Assembly (NCBI GenBank): GCA_965249225.1
Contig: CBDFLT010000007.1
Location: 206,849-270,848 of the forward strand
Origin: CBDFLT01 sp965249225
Lineage (GTDB): Bacteria; Chloroflexota; Dehalococcoidia; Lucifugimonadales; G963668185
Length of the DNA stretch: 64,000 bases
Reading direction: 5' to 3'
Both the position numbers and the translations under genes were made by a program. Shown piece by piece: positions 24,142 through 35,160 of this stretch; position 1 is the stretch's first letter, and every line of letters starts with the position of its first letter. The notes under the pieces are model-generated. The model searched no databases. It was not told the origin of the DNA and saw only the letters and a list, made by a program, of their open reading frames with translations.

Positions 24142-25284
24142 ATGGCGGGAGAAGAGAAGGTCGAGCTCCATCGGGGCCTTCGAGATATCTATATCGATCG
24201 GACTGAGTCCAGCCACATAGACGGTGCGTCGGGCAAGCTCCTCTATCGTGGGTACACTATCCACGACCTCGCTCAAAACTCTACCTTCGAAGAGGTCGTC
24301 TACCTACTGCTTTACGGCTCTCTTCCGACTACCAGCCAGCTCGAGCGATTTGATGCCGAGCTGAAAGCTAATAGAGAGCTGCCGGCCCAGGTCTTCGAGG
24401 TAATCCACCTAGTCAAGGACGCGCATCCAATGGATGTCCTGCGTACCGCCGTCTCAGCCCTCTCCGCCTTCGATCCCGATGTGTCCGATAACTCGTTGGA
24501 AGCCACCCGTAGCAAGGGAATCCGTCTAACAGCCAAGGCTCCCACGGTGGTTGCCGCTCACGCCAGGATACGCGACGGCCAGGAGACGATCGCGCCCGAC
24601 GGAAGCCTCGGGCATGCGGCCAATTTTTTGAATATGCTTCTCGGAGAGGCCCCGGACCCTGAGGATGCTGCGCTGATGGACAAGGACTTTGTACTTCACG
24701 CCGAGCATGGGGTAAACGCTTCGTCTTTTGCCGCGCGCGTCGCCGCATCCACTCTGGCCGATCTTCATAGCGCCGTCGCCGCAGCTATCGCAGTCCTCAA
24801 GGGGCCATCTCACGGAGGCTCCGCCGAGGGAGTGATGAAGATGGCGCTGCAGATCGGTGATGAGGCCAATGCTGAGCCGTACGTAAAAAACCTTCTGAAG
24901 AACGGCGGCAGAGTGATGGGATTCGGACACCGGGTCTACAAGTCCGCCGACCCCAGGGCCAAGCATTTGAAGGAAGGGACCAAGGCGCTGGGAGAGCGCA
25001 AAAACCAGCCTGGGTGGTTTTCCATTCTCCAGGCTGTCGCCAGGGTGATGGAGCCGTACGAGGAGCGTGGCATCTACGAGAACGTGGACTTCTGGTCTGG
25101 TGCCATGTACTACCTTCTGGGAATTCCCGACGACATCTTCATCTCTATCTTCGCGATGGGACGCATACCGGGGTGGACCGTGCAGGTCACCGAGCAGTTT
25201 CAGAACAACATCCTCCTGCGGCCCAGGTTGCTTTACGTGGGCCCCATGGACCTCGAATACAAACCGATTGAGCAGCGCTCCTGA
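24142..25284 (+). CDS. gltA: Citrate synthase
   Basis: A 380-residue citrate/2-methylcitrate synthase family enzyme. The catalytic residues are in ADLHSAVAAAIAVLKGPSHGG, GFGHRVYKSADPRA and ENVDFWSGAMYYLLGIP; AEHGVNASSFAARVAAST precedes them. It condenses oxaloacetate with acetyl-CoA. The sequence is of the type common in Gram-positive and Chloroflexota bacteria (short, probably dimeric type II-like). Whether it prefers propionyl-CoA cannot be read. ATG at 24142 follows an AGGAAG stretch. Confidence 0.95.
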   Translation: MAGEEKVELHRGLRDIYIDRTESSHIDGASGKLLYRGYTIHDLAQNSTFEEVVYLLLYGSLPTTSQLERFDAELKANRELPAQVFEVIHLVKDAHPMDVLRTAVSALSAFDPDVSDNSLEATRSKGIRLTAKAPTVVAAHARIRDGQETIAPDGSLGHAANFLNMLLGEAPDPEDAALMDKDFVLHAEHGVNASSFAARVAASTLADLHSAVAAAIAVLKGPSHGGSAEGVMKMALQIGDEANAEPYVKNLLKNGGRVMGFGHRVYKSADPRAKHLKEGTKALGERKNQPGWFSILQAVARVMEPYEERGIYENVDFWSGAMYYLLGIPDDIFISIFAMGRIPGWTVQVTEQFQNNILLRPRLLYVGPMDLEYKPIEQRS

Positions 25285-25308
25285 CTGTAGGATTGTCGGA
25301 GGACCTCA

Positions 25309-25527
25309 ATGGCTTACTCTTTTGAAAAGGGACCGGCCGTGAGCGAACAGGATGCAATGGACTTGGAATGTAATCATCACTGGCTGATCGCGAGCCCCAA
25401 CGGGCCCACCAGCCAGGGACGGTGCAAGCTGTGCGGTCAGCATGCGAATTTCAATAACTCGTTCGCGGAGACCGGCTGGGACGGAAACGGCGCGCATCGC
25501 AGGCGCGTGGGGCAGGTCCGAAAGTGA
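25309..25527 (+). CDS. Small conserved zinc-ribbon-like protein
   Basis: A 72-residue protein beginning MAYSFEKGPAVSEQ, with AGGACC upstream. The pattern CNHHWLIASPNGPTSQGRCK followed by LCGQHANFNNSF gives C-x-H-H and C-x2-C pairs that suggest one metal site. The motif PNGPTSxGxCKxCG looks conserved, but I cannot name a characterised family. It lies 24 nt after gltA on the same strand, so it may be cotranscribed. Confidence 0.65.
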   Translation: MAYSFEKGPAVSEQDAMDLECNHHWLIASPNGPTSQGRCKLCGQHANFNNSFAETGWDGNGAHRRRVGQVRK

Positions 25528-25619
25528 GCGTCGGATAGCTCTGCTGACCGAGCCCAGAACAGACACTGGAAGCAGCTGCAAGAACAGCTTGTGGCCGCCT
25601 GCTCCATGATCCTCGCCCC

Positions 25620-26876
25620 ATGTCGACACAGCACCGCACCGTAAACACCGCTGCAGAAGATGAGATCAGGGCTAGGATCGCCTCGTCAGGCAGGATAACC
25701 TTCGCCGAGTTCCAGGAACTGGCCCTGTATCACCCGAACGGCGGGTACTACGCGGCTCAGCGCGCGGTGGGCGCTGAAGGCGATTACTTTACCAGTCCAA
25801 CCGCGCACCCAGCCTTCAGTGCGCTGATGGCCGTACAGGCCCGACGCATGTGGCAACTCCTGGGGCGGCCCTCTCCTTTCACTCTCGTTGAAATAGGCGC
25901 GGGTGGCGGCCTCATGGCGCGAGACCTGCAGAACTACGCCTCCACGCTGGATGCTGCGTTCTGCGATTCGCTTCGGTACATCGGGCTGGAAAGATACAGT
26001 GTCGACGGCTTCTCCGTCCGGCAGACGCCAATCCCGCAGCGCATAGTGGCCGAAACCGTACCGTTGAATAGGGTCGTGGGGTGCGTTTTCTCCAACGAAC
26101 TGGTGGACGCGTTTCCGGTCCATCGCTTTGAGATCCAGGACGGTACGGTGAGGGAGGTCTATGTGACCGCTCAGGGCGCCGGGTTCACCGAGGTGCTGGG
26201 CGAGCCGTCCACGCCGCTTCTTGAGAGGCGCCTGGAGCGGCTTAACTTTGAGCTACCCGAGGGTTCCCGTGGAGAGGTAAACCTGGGCATCAAACCTTGG
26301 ATGAGCGAAGTGGCGAGCTCTCTGGGAAGGGGCTTCGTTATCACGGTCGACTACGGCTTCGAGGCGCGAGACCTGTACTCGCCGGAAAGGTCGAAAGGAA
26401 CTATCCAAACGTACTTCCGCCACACGCCTGGGGGCAGTCCGTACCAACGCGTAGGCCGCCAGGACATCACCGCCTTCGTCGACTTTTCAGAGATCGTTAC
26501 AGAAGGCGAGTCCGTGGGACTCCGGCCCATAGCGCTGATGAGCCAGGCCCGTTTTCTAAGAAGCCTGGGATTCGACCGAATGCTGGAACGCCTGGGACAG
26601 CGGCAGCTCGAATCCGTCGAATTCTCCGCGAACCGCGAGGCCATGCTGGAAATCATCAAGCCAGAGGGTCTCGGTGGATTCAAAGTGCTGGTCCAGGAGC
26701 GGGACACCGGTGTGGAAGCCGCCGAACAGATCGCGCCTGCTAGCGGCGATGTTGCTGCCCTCGAGGTCCCCCTGTTGGGTCCAGATCACCTGCCTCTGAT
26801 GGAGGGGCGTTTCCCTCGCACGGCGTGGGAGCTGGAGCATCTGTGGCCACCGGAAGAGGACTGGCCTGGGAAATGA
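25620..26876 (+). CDS. SAM-dependent methyltransferase, MidA/NDUFAF7 family
   Basis: A 418-residue class I methyltransferase. Motifs: ITFAEFQELALYHPNGGYYA, EGDYFTSPTAHPAFSALMA and the SAM-binding TLVEIGAGGGLMARDL, then CVFSNELVDAFPVHRF and VITVDYGF. These match the MidA/NDUFAF7 family; human NDUFAF7 dimethylates an Arg in complex I NDUFS2. A similar role on a bacterial NuoD-type subunit is inference. No nuo genes are in the window. Confidence 0.9.
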   Translation: MSTQHRTVNTAAEDEIRARIASSGRITFAEFQELALYHPNGGYYAAQRAVGAEGDYFTSPTAHPAFSALMAVQARRMWQLLGRPSPFTLVEIGAGGGLMARDLQNYASTLDAAFCDSLRYIGLERYSVDGFSVRQTPIPQRIVAETVPLNRVVGCVFSNELVDAFPVHRFEIQDGTVREVYVTAQGAGFTEVLGEPSTPLLERRLERLNFELPEGSRGEVNLGIKPWMSEVASSLGRGFVITVDYGFEARDLYSPERSKGTIQTYFRHTPGGSPYQRVGRQDITAFVDFSEIVTEGESVGLRPIALMSQARFLRSLGFDRMLERLGQRQLESVEFSANREAMLEIIKPEGLGGFKVLVQERDTGVEAAEQIAPASGDVAALEVPLLGPDHLPLMEGRFPRTAWELEHLWPPEEDWPGK

Positions 26877-26899
26877 GCGTAGTCGTTCCCGCCCGCCCC

Positions 26900-26920
26900 G
26901 GACCGCATCCGGTCCTTCCT
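26900..26920. terminator. Candidate bidirectional hairpin between MidA-like gene and trmI
   Basis: GGACCG-CATC-CGGTCC followed by TTCCTT in the 88-nt gap between convergent genes. The stem is only 6 bp, so this call is tentative. Confidence 0.4.
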
Positions 26921-26964
26921 TAAGAAAGAAGGCTCACTAGTGTAGTCGGGATCTGCGGTATGTC

Positions 26965-27795
26965 CTAGGCGGCCTCGCTATCGTCTCCGTTGTCGGCCTC
27001 TTCCGCCGGGTGCGTCGGCTCACACTTTCGCGCCGTGGTGATGAACCCCGTGTGTCCTACCATACGGTGGTTCGGCCGAATGGTGCGGGCACCCACCGTC
27101 CATGGCCGCATCAAGACCTCGTGAGTCTCGATCACGTCGAAGGCCTGCTCCTTCAGGGCGAGGGTAAAGTCGCGCACCTGCATCACCGTTGGCAGGAATC
27201 CCAGGATTATTCCACCCGGCACCAGCGCCTCCGACGCGTGGGGGACAACGTGCCACGGCTCGGCTAGATCGAGCACGATCCTGTCCAGGTCCCTTTCCTC
27301 GAAGCCCTCATACACGTCCCCAAGCTTGACGGTGAGGTTCTGATGCTCCGGGTGCATGGCGCTGATATTGCTCATAGCCCGGTCGATCATGTCGCTACGC
27401 ACATCGTAGGAAGTGACCGATCCTCGGTCGCCCACGGCGCGCAGCAGAGTGATGGTCACCGCCCCTGAGCCGGTTCCGGCCTCCAGCACCCTGGCTCCGG
27501 GAAAGATGTCCCCATAAATGAGGATCGCCCCCAGGTCCTTAGGGTATACGACGGTGGCGATGCGGGGCATGTCCCTCGTAAAGTCCCCCAACGTAGGCTT
27601 CAGCGCCAGCAGCCGGTGGCCCTGCGCGGTCTTCACTCTCGACCCCACGTCTCGGCCGATGAGGTCGGTGTGAGGAAAGTTGCCTAGGTGTGAGTGGAAG
27701 GCGCCTGAGGACTTAAGTTGGACCAGGTATCTCCGCCCTCGGCGGTCAATTATCAGGGCGAAGTCACCCTCCTTGAAGATGTGTCTGGAGGACAT
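26965..27795 (-). CDS. trmI: tRNA (adenine-N1-)-methyltransferase TrmI
   Basis: A 276-residue TrmI-family enzyme from the ATG at 27795; a GTG at 27816 is also possible. HSHLGNFPHTDLIGRDVGS, RIATVVYPKDLGAILIYGDI and the SAM motif VLEAGTGSGAVTITLLRAVG are diagnostic. The catalytic Asp region DRIVLDLAEPWHVV follows. TrmI makes m1A58 in the T-loop of tRNA. It follows the peroxiredoxin and is probably part of that minus-strand unit. Confidence 0.95.
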   Translation of the reverse strand: MSSRHIFKEGDFALIIDRRGRRYLVQLKSSGAFHSHLGNFPHTDLIGRDVGSRVKTAQGHRLLALKPTLGDFTRDMPRIATVVYPKDLGAILIYGDIFPGARVLEAGTGSGAVTITLLRAVGDRGSVTSYDVRSDMIDRAMSNISAMHPEHQNLTVKLGDVYEGFEERDLDRIVLDLAEPWHVVPHASEALVPGGIILGFLPTVMQVRDFTLALKEQAFDVIETHEVLMRPWTVGARTIRPNHRMVGHTGFITTARKCEPTHPAEEADNGDDSEAA

Positions 27796-27840
27796 TTCGG
27801 GACCGCTTCTAGACACTCAAACGTGGTCGCACAACGGGTC

Positions 27841-28299
27841 CTACAAACCGCTGACGCGGGCCAGGACATCGGCGACGTCGAGATAGGACGCTGAGCGATA
27901 GACCCTTCTGAAGCGCACGATGCCATCCCTGTCGATAATGAACACGGCCCGCTTGGACACGCCGGTTTCCTGGTCAAATATGTCGTAAAGCTGGGCCACC
28001 TGACCGTGAGGGTAGAAGTCGGACAGAAGAGGGTAGGGCAGGCTGCCCAGGGAGGTCGCATAGGCGGCCTGTACCGGCTGTGGGTCTGTGCTTATACCCA
28101 GGACCTGGGCATCCTTCTCCTTGAACTTCCGGTTCGCCGCTCGGAACAAGGAGACCTGGTCCGTTCAGCCGCTTGTAAACGACGAGATGTGGAACGAAAG
28201 GACGACGTTCTTGTCGCCTTGGAATTGGCTGAGGGACACGTCTTTGTTAGTGTGCGAGGGCACCGTGAAGTCGGGCGCCGGTTCTCCTACGTCGACCAT
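27841..28299 (-). CDS. Peroxiredoxin, predicted selenoprotein (Sec at UGA 28167-28165)
   Basis: Starting at the ATG at 28299 (AAGGAGGA upstream) the frame reads MVDVGEPAPDFTVPSHT, then a TGA inside FTSG-U45-TDQVSLFR, then runs 107 codons to its stop. The AhpC/TSA family has its peroxidatic Cys at precisely this place (TxxC). The 152-residue product has no Cys at all, so Sec45 would be the only redox residue. It would reduce H2O2 or organic peroxides. A TTCCG-N10-CGGAA hairpin starts 18 nt after the UGA. A conventional caller would report only the downstream fragment from 28149. No selA/B/C/D is in the window, so this remains a prediction. Confidence 0.85.
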
Positions 28300-28436
28300 A
28301 AGATTCCTCCTTCTAAGAGCGCGACGGTAATTTGAGGGGCCGAGGAATTACTCTATCGATGGCGAACCAAGGCCGCTCCCTGCGGCCAAGATACACCACC
28401 GGCAGGACACGATGGAACCCTCTTCCGGGCGTTCCG

Positions 28437-29933
28437 TTACACTCGTTTCCAGCGGAGATCGGGCTGGCGTGCCGCGCGTGCCTCGTCCAACCTGGTGTTG
28501 GGTGTGTCGTGTGGTGCCTCGTGAAGCAGTTCGGGACTTTCTCTGGCCTCCTCCGCGATCCTCTTCATCACGGCAATGAAGCCGTCCAGCGTCTCCTTCG
28601 ACTCGGTCTCCGTGGGCTCGATCATTAGCGCCTCGGCCACGATTAGCGGGAAGTACATGGTGGGAGGGTGGATGCCGTAGTCGATGAGTCGCTTTGCCAC
28701 ATCCAGCGCGCTTACGCCGTGGCCTCGCTGTAGGTTCTTCGCCGAGAAGACCACCTCGTGCATGCAGACCCGGTCGTAGGGCAGGTCGTAATAGCCCTTT
28801 AGCTGACTCAGGATGTAGTTGGCGTTGATTACCGCGTCCTCGCTGATCTGCGAGATGCCCTTATCGCCTAGAAGGCTTATGTACGTGTAGGCGCGCACCA
28901 GAACCCCGAAATTGCCCTGGTAGGCGCCCAATCTGCCGATAGTCTTAGGAGGTGCTTCGAGGTTGTAATGTTCCCGGCCATCCTCTGACTGCCGCTGCAC
29001 CACTACGGGGGTGGGGAGGAACGGCTTCAACCTATCTGCCACCATAACCGGCCCCGCCCCGGGCCCTCCTCCGCCGTGGGGGGTGCTGAAGGTCTTGTGC
29101 AGGTTAGAGTGCACCACGTCGAATCCCAGGTCCCCCAGCTTGACGCGGCCGAGCAGCGCGTTCAAGTTGGCCCCGTCGCCGTACACGATGCCGCCAGCCT
29201 CTCGCACGATGCGGCACACCTCCAGGATGTTGGTATCGAACAGACCCAAGGTGCTGGGGAGGGTCAGCATTATCCCCGCCAGGTCGCGGTCGGCCGCCTC
29301 TCTGAGCGCGTCCAAGTCCGCGTTGCCCTGGGCGTCGGATGGAAGCGTAACTACCTCGAACCCAGCCATGTCGGCGGACGCCGGGTTAGTCCCATGAGCG
29401 CTGTCAGGGATCAGAACGTTCTTTCGGTGGGAGTCTCCGTTGGCCAGGTGAAAGGCCCTGACCATCAGCATCCCTGTCAGCTCTCCGGCCGCCCCCGCCA
29501 TCGGAGCCAGGCTGGTCGCGGCCATTCCAGTTATCTCCGCCAGGTAGTCCTGCAACTGGAACATGAGCTTGAGAGCGCCCTGTACCGTGGACGCCGGCTG
29601 GAGGGGGTGTATCTGGGACATCCCTGGTACGCTGGCCATCTCGTCGTGCAGCTTGGGATTGTACTTCATGGTACAGCTGCCCAGCGGGTAGTAGTTGGTA
29701 TCTATTGAGAAGTTGAGCTGGCTGAGCTGTGAGAAGTATCTGACCAGCTCCCCTTCGGTCACCTCCACAAAGTCGAACTCGTGACGCAAAAGCTCCGCCG
29801 GCGGCAATACGTGCTTCGGCACATCCAGTGGAGGCAGTGTGGTTCCTATGCGCCCAGGCACACTGCGGTCCATGAGTAGCCTGCGACGACCGTCGTCGAT
29901 CTCAATCTGTGTGGTTGTCATGACGCTCGTCAC
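28437..29933 (-). CDS. gcvPB: Glycine dehydrogenase (decarboxylating) subunit 2
   Basis: A 498-residue PLP subunit, the C-terminal half of the split P protein of the glycine cleavage system. The PLP Lys is in VHSNLHKTFSTPHGGGGPG. LGSCTMKYNP and DSAHGTNPASADMAG are typical. It decarboxylates glycine with GcvPA and passes the aminomethyl group to lipoyl-GcvH. It starts inside the end of gcvPA (4-nt overlap). Confidence 0.97.
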   Translation of the reverse strand: MTSVMTTTQIEIDDGRRRLLMDRSVPGRIGTTLPPLDVPKHVLPPAELLRHEFDFVEVTEGELVRYFSQLSQLNFSIDTNYYPLGSCTMKYNPKLHDEMASVPGMSQIHPLQPASTVQGALKLMFQLQDYLAEITGMAATSLAPMAGAAGELTGMLMVRAFHLANGDSHRKNVLIPDSAHGTNPASADMAGFEVVTLPSDAQGNADLDALREAADRDLAGIMLTLPSTLGLFDTNILEVCRIVREAGGIVYGDGANLNALLGRVKLGDLGFDVVHSNLHKTFSTPHGGGGPGAGPVMVADRLKPFLPTPVVVQRQSEDGREHYNLEAPPKTIGRLGAYQGNFGVLVRAYTYISLLGDKGISQISEDAVINANYILSQLKGYYDLPYDRVCMHEVVFSAKNLQRGHGVSALDVAKRLIDYGIHPPTMYFPLIVAEALMIEPTETESKETLDGFIAVMKRIAEEARESPELLHEAPHDTPNTRLDEARAARQPDLRWKRV

Positions 29934-31261
29934 GCCGCCTCACCTATCTCGCGCATGGCCACGGCCAGGGCGTCGATCTCCTCGCGCGTATTTACTTCCG
30001 TGAAGCAGAGAAGGGTACCGTCCTGGATCGAGGAGCTTACGTCCAGCCCGCCGATGATCCGGTAGTCCAAGAGCATCTCGTTGAGCTCAGTGGGGGGCAG
30101 GGGACACTTAACTACGAACTCTCGGAAGAAGGTGCCTTCGATGGGAAGAGAGAACCCGGGGATTTTTGAGATGAGGTCCGCTGCGTAGTGGGCCTTGTGG
30201 TAGCAGAGCTCGGCTACTTGCCTGGTCCCCTGTTTGCCCAAGGCCGCCATGTAGGCTGTGGTATTAAGGGCGATGAGAGCGACGCTGGTGCAGATATTCG
30301 ACGTGGCCCTCTCGCGGCGGATGTGCTGCTCCCTGGCCTGGAGCGTTAACACATACCCCGTGCGCCCTCTGGTATCGACGGTCTTGCCTACGATGCGGCC
30401 CGGCATCTGGCGTAAGAAGCGCTCCTTGCAAGCGAAGATGCCGACGTAAGGCCCGCCGTATGAGGGCGGGACGCCTATGGCTTGCCCCTCGGCGGCCACG
30501 ATGTCGGCGTCGTACTCACCTGGTGGTTTGAACATACCCAGAGACGTGAGGTCTGAGTACACGACCAGCATGGCACCATGCGCATGTGCTCTCTCGGACA
30601 GGTCCGCTAGGTCCTCCATGTAGCCGAAGAAGTTGGGCTGCTGCACTATGAGGCAAGCGGTGCCTTCGGTGATGGCGACGTTTTCTCTGGGCACATCTAA
30701 AATGTCGAGCCCCGGGGCCTGGGCGTAGGCACGAATCACCTCTTTGTAGGCGGGGGATACCGAATCCAGGACCGCGATACGGTCGGCTTTTGTGAGGCGC
30801 GCCGCCATAAGGGATGCCTCGGCCAGCGAGCTGCTGCCGTCGTACATCCCGGCGTTTGCAGCCTCCATTCCCGTCAGCAGGCAGACCAGCGACTGGAACT
30901 CGTAGGTGGCCTGCAGCGTACCCTGGGAAATCTCGGGTTGATACGGGGTGTAAGAGGTCATGAATTCGCCGCGGCCGGCTATCTGGCGCACCACGGCGGG
31001 AATGTGGTGACGGTAGACGCCGGCTCCCAAAAAGCAGGCGTACTCCCCTGGCACCATATTCTGCCTCGCCATGGCCTCGATGTCGTTTCGAAGCTCGAAC
31101 TCGGAGCGAGGCGCCGGCAGGTTGAGGGGTGGGTCACGGTATTCGGCGGGAAGGGCATCGAAAAGCTCCGCCACCGAGTCCACGCCGATGGCATCCAGCA
31201 TCGCGCGCCGGTCTCGATCGGTGTTGGGGACGTATGGAGATACGAAATCGCGGGTTGTCAT
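29930..31261 (-). CDS. gcvPA: Glycine dehydrogenase (decarboxylating) subunit 1
   Basis: A 443-residue N-terminal half of split GcvP: FLGAGVYRHHIPAVVRQIAG, FMTSYTPYQPEISQGTLQ and GMYDGSSSLAEASLMAARLT are hallmarks. It forms a complex with GcvPB. It lies 13 nt after gcvH and overlaps gcvPB. The split arrangement is found in many Gram-positive, archaeal and Chloroflexota genomes. Confidence 0.97.
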   Translation of the reverse strand: MTTRDFVSPYVPNTDRDRRAMLDAIGVDSVAELFDALPAEYRDPPLNLPAPRSEFELRNDIEAMARQNMVPGEYACFLGAGVYRHHIPAVVRQIAGRGEFMTSYTPYQPEISQGTLQATYEFQSLVCLLTGMEAANAGMYDGSSSLAEASLMAARLTKADRIAVLDSVSPAYKEVIRAYAQAPGLDILDVPRENVAITEGTACLIVQQPNFFGYMEDLADLSERAHAHGAMLVVYSDLTSLGMFKPPGEYDADIVAAEGQAIGVPPSYGGPYVGIFACKERFLRQMPGRIVGKTVDTRGRTGYVLTLQAREQHIRRERATSNICTSVALIALNTTAYMAALGKQGTRQVAELCYHKAHYAADLISKIPGFSLPIEGTFFREFVVKCPLPPTELNEMLLDYRIIGGLDVSSSIQDGTLLCFTEVNTREEIDALAVAMREIGEAA

Positions 31262-31274
31262 CGACCGGCTCCCT

Positions 31275-31664
31275 CTAGTGCTCTTGGGAAGATAGGAAGC
31301 TGTCGTACTCCGCGGCCGTCATCAGGCTGTCGAGATCCGACATGTTGCTGACCGTCATTTTGAGGAGCCATCCTGACTCATACGGGCCATCGTTAACCAT
31401 TTCAGGCTTTTCGATCGCCTGCTCGTTGCGCTCCAGGACGCGCCCGCTGATGGGTGAGTAGATATCGGAGACCGCCTTGACCGACTCAACCTCACCCAGC
31501 TTCTCAGATTGGGTCAGCTCAGCCTCCACGTCGGGAAGGTCCAAAAACACCACGTCTCCAAGGCTTTCGGTAGCGTACTCCGTGATGCCGATTATGGCTA
31601 CACCTTCCGATTCTATCCTCACCCACTCGTGTTCCTTTGAGTATTTCAGATCGGCTGGGTTCAT
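31275..31664 (-). CDS. gcvH: Glycine cleavage system H protein
   Basis: A 129-residue lipoyl carrier. The lipoylated Lys is in GEVESVKAVSDIYSPISGRV (Lys at about residue 65). N-terminal YSKEHEWVRIESEGVAIIGI is typical. It overlaps gcvT by 4 nt and shuttles aminomethyl groups between P and T proteins. Confidence 0.97.
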   Translation of the reverse strand: MNPADLKYSKEHEWVRIESEGVAIIGITEYATESLGDVVFLDLPDVEAELTQSEKLGEVESVKAVSDIYSPISGRVLERNEQAIEKPEMVNDGPYESGWLLKMTVSNMSDLDSLMTAAEYDSFLSSQEH

Positions 31665-32782
31665 GCGCTTTTTCTCCTCGAGTAGAAGGGGAGGGTGGTC
31701 ACCTCGGCGTCCACGGGGCGGCCTCTGATGTCCACCTGGAACTTGGAGCCTGACGCCGTGTAGCCGGGGGGAACATAGCCCAAACCTATGTTCCTGTCAA
31801 GGGTGGGCGAATAACCGCCGCTGGTTACGTGGCCTAGCTCTTTGGAGCCGTCGGTCAGTGGATGACCGTGCCTGGCAACGCCGCGGCCGATCATATTGAA
31901 CCCCACCAACCGTCGCTCCGGTCCCGCCTCGCGTACGCGGCGGAGGACCTCGCCCGCGACGTAACCTTCGCGGTCCGGGTCCACGAATCTGTCGAGCCCG
32001 GCCTCGTAGGGGTTGATCGAGGCGTCCATATCGTTACCGTGGAGCAACAGCCCTGCCTCCAATCTCAAGACATCCCTTGCTCCCAGTCCGCAAGGTTCCG
32101 CTCCCTTCTCAGATAACACGCCCCAAATCTCGGCGGCCTTTTCCTGGGGGAAGATCAGCTCGAACCCGTCCTCGCCGGTGTAGCCTGTGTGCGCCACAAA
32201 GGCGTCTGTGCCCGCAACCTGCGTATCGACGGTGGCGAAAAACCTGAGAGACTCCAGCGGCGCGGGAGTGAGGTCATCCAGAATCGATAAGGCCTTTGGG
32301 CCCTGAAGCGCCACCATGGAGTACTGGGACGTTATCTCCTCTATGCGGACGTCGGGGGTTTTCGGGGCCCATCTGGATAGCCATTCCAGGGCCGCGGGCG
32401 TATTGGCGGCGTTGGGCACCAGAAGGAAGCTCTCCTCCCCACACCGGTAAACGATGCAGTCATCGATGATCCCGCCTTGCTCGTTGCAGATCACCCCGTA
32501 TCGCGCTCGCGCCACCTTCATCTGGCTGACGGCCGTGCTGAAGATGCGGTCGAGGAAGCCAGGGGCGCCGGGTCCCCGGATGTCCACACGGCCCATGTGG
32601 GACACGTCGAAAATGCCCGCCCTCGACCGAACAGACCTGGCCTCATCGAGGATGCTGGCGTACTGGATAGGCATGTCCCATCCGCCGAAAGGCATCATGC
32701 GAGCGTCCAATGATAGGTGGACGTGGTGCAGGGCGGTGTGTTTTAGATTTCCTGGGCTCGTCATGTGTTTCTCGCTGCTCAT
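31661..32782 (-). CDS. gcvT: Aminomethyltransferase (glycine cleavage T protein)
   Basis: I take ATG at 32782 as start (373 residues); the frame opens at 32857 but the upstream part is Arg-rich and unlike the family. LKHTALHHVHLSLDARMMPF is the standard N-terminus, followed by GWDMPIQYASILDE, then IFDVSHMGRVDIRGPGA, GYTGEDGFELIFP and GARDVLRLEAGLLLHGNDMD. It releases ammonia and makes 5,10-methylene-THF from the GcvH-bound intermediate. First gene of gcvT-gcvH-gcvPA-gcvPB. Confidence 0.95.
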   Translation of the reverse strand: MSSEKHMTSPGNLKHTALHHVHLSLDARMMPFGGWDMPIQYASILDEARSVRSRAGIFDVSHMGRVDIRGPGAPGFLDRIFSTAVSQMKVARARYGVICNEQGGIIDDCIVYRCGEESFLLVPNAANTPAALEWLSRWAPKTPDVRIEEITSQYSMVALQGPKALSILDDLTPAPLESLRFFATVDTQVAGTDAFVAHTGYTGEDGFELIFPQEKAAEIWGVLSEKGAEPCGLGARDVLRLEAGLLLHGNDMDASINPYEAGLDRFVDPDREGYVAGEVLRRVREAGPERRLVGFNMIGRGVARHGHPLTDGSKELGHVTSGGYSPTLDRNIGLGYVPPGYTASGSKFQVDIRGRPVDAEVTTLPFYSRRKSA

Positions 32783-32856
32783 GCGCCTACGGCGTCGCCC
32801 AGACGGCAACCACCAGACGGGGCTGAGGAGCCGCGCGCTGCGGTAACACCACGCCA

Positions 32857-32885
32857 ATCGTAATTGCCCGCTGTCGGACTGTCAA
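32857..32885 (-). promoter_or_regulatory. Promoter of the gcv operon
   Basis: Minus strand TTGACA (32885-32880), 17-nt spacer, TACGAT (32862-32857). It is 75 nt upstream of the gcvT ATG. I found no glycine riboswitch in the leader. Confidence 0.7.
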
Positions 32886-33313
32886 CGATTCAATCCCTAC
32901 TCTTGGGGCCTTTAGGTTGTCTGGGAGCCGTTTGGGTTCTTCGTTTGCTCGGGACAAACTCAGGATAGAGGGGAGACCGCATTGTCACTGTGAGCGAGGC
33001 CGAGAGTCTCTTCTCGCATGTTTATCGTACTAGTATTTGCAGGCTGCCTTCTCTCCGAGTGCGTCTCGGGAGCATCTAACTGGAGACAGCGTCTGTTGCA
33101 GACTACACAGGGTAGAATCTGATATAATTTCATATGGTACTATTGACCTTCTTGGCGAGGAGGAGGAGGGAATCCTCGGCGAGTTAAAACTTTCGGATTG
33201 CCCCCATAAAAGGTCATGCGCGGGTTTGCCTGTCGCCTATGTCCTGTAGAGCCGAGCTTGAGGTGTCCGGGGTTCCTGCTTCGTCGTCTTAGAGGCCGAA
33301 TGAGCGGTTGAGA
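32886..33313. other. Intergenic region upstream of gcvT and ftsH
   Basis: About 430 bp between divergent operons. It holds a GTTTG-CTCGGGA-CAAAC palindrome at 32943-32959, which resembles dispersed intergenic repeats, and an extended -10 for ftsH at 33120-33128. A 70-codon ORF at 33037-33249 shows no family resemblance and is not called. Confidence 0.4.
33120..33128 (+). promoter_or_regulatory. Extended -10 element upstream of ftsH
   Basis: TGA-TATAAT is a perfect extended -10 (TGn-TATAAT). No good -35 at standard spacing was seen. The predicted leader before ftsH is about 180 nt. Confidence 0.5.
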
Positions 33314-35146
<1,833 letters not shown>

Positions 35147-35160
35147 CCTAACCACCAGGG

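Noticed and set aside
32783..33120. Glycine riboswitch upstream of gcvT
   Set aside because: No conserved glycine aptamer core could be recognised on the minus strand.
33037..33249. 70-codon ORF upstream of ftsH
   Set aside because: It has no family resemblance and covers the extended -10 promoter element.
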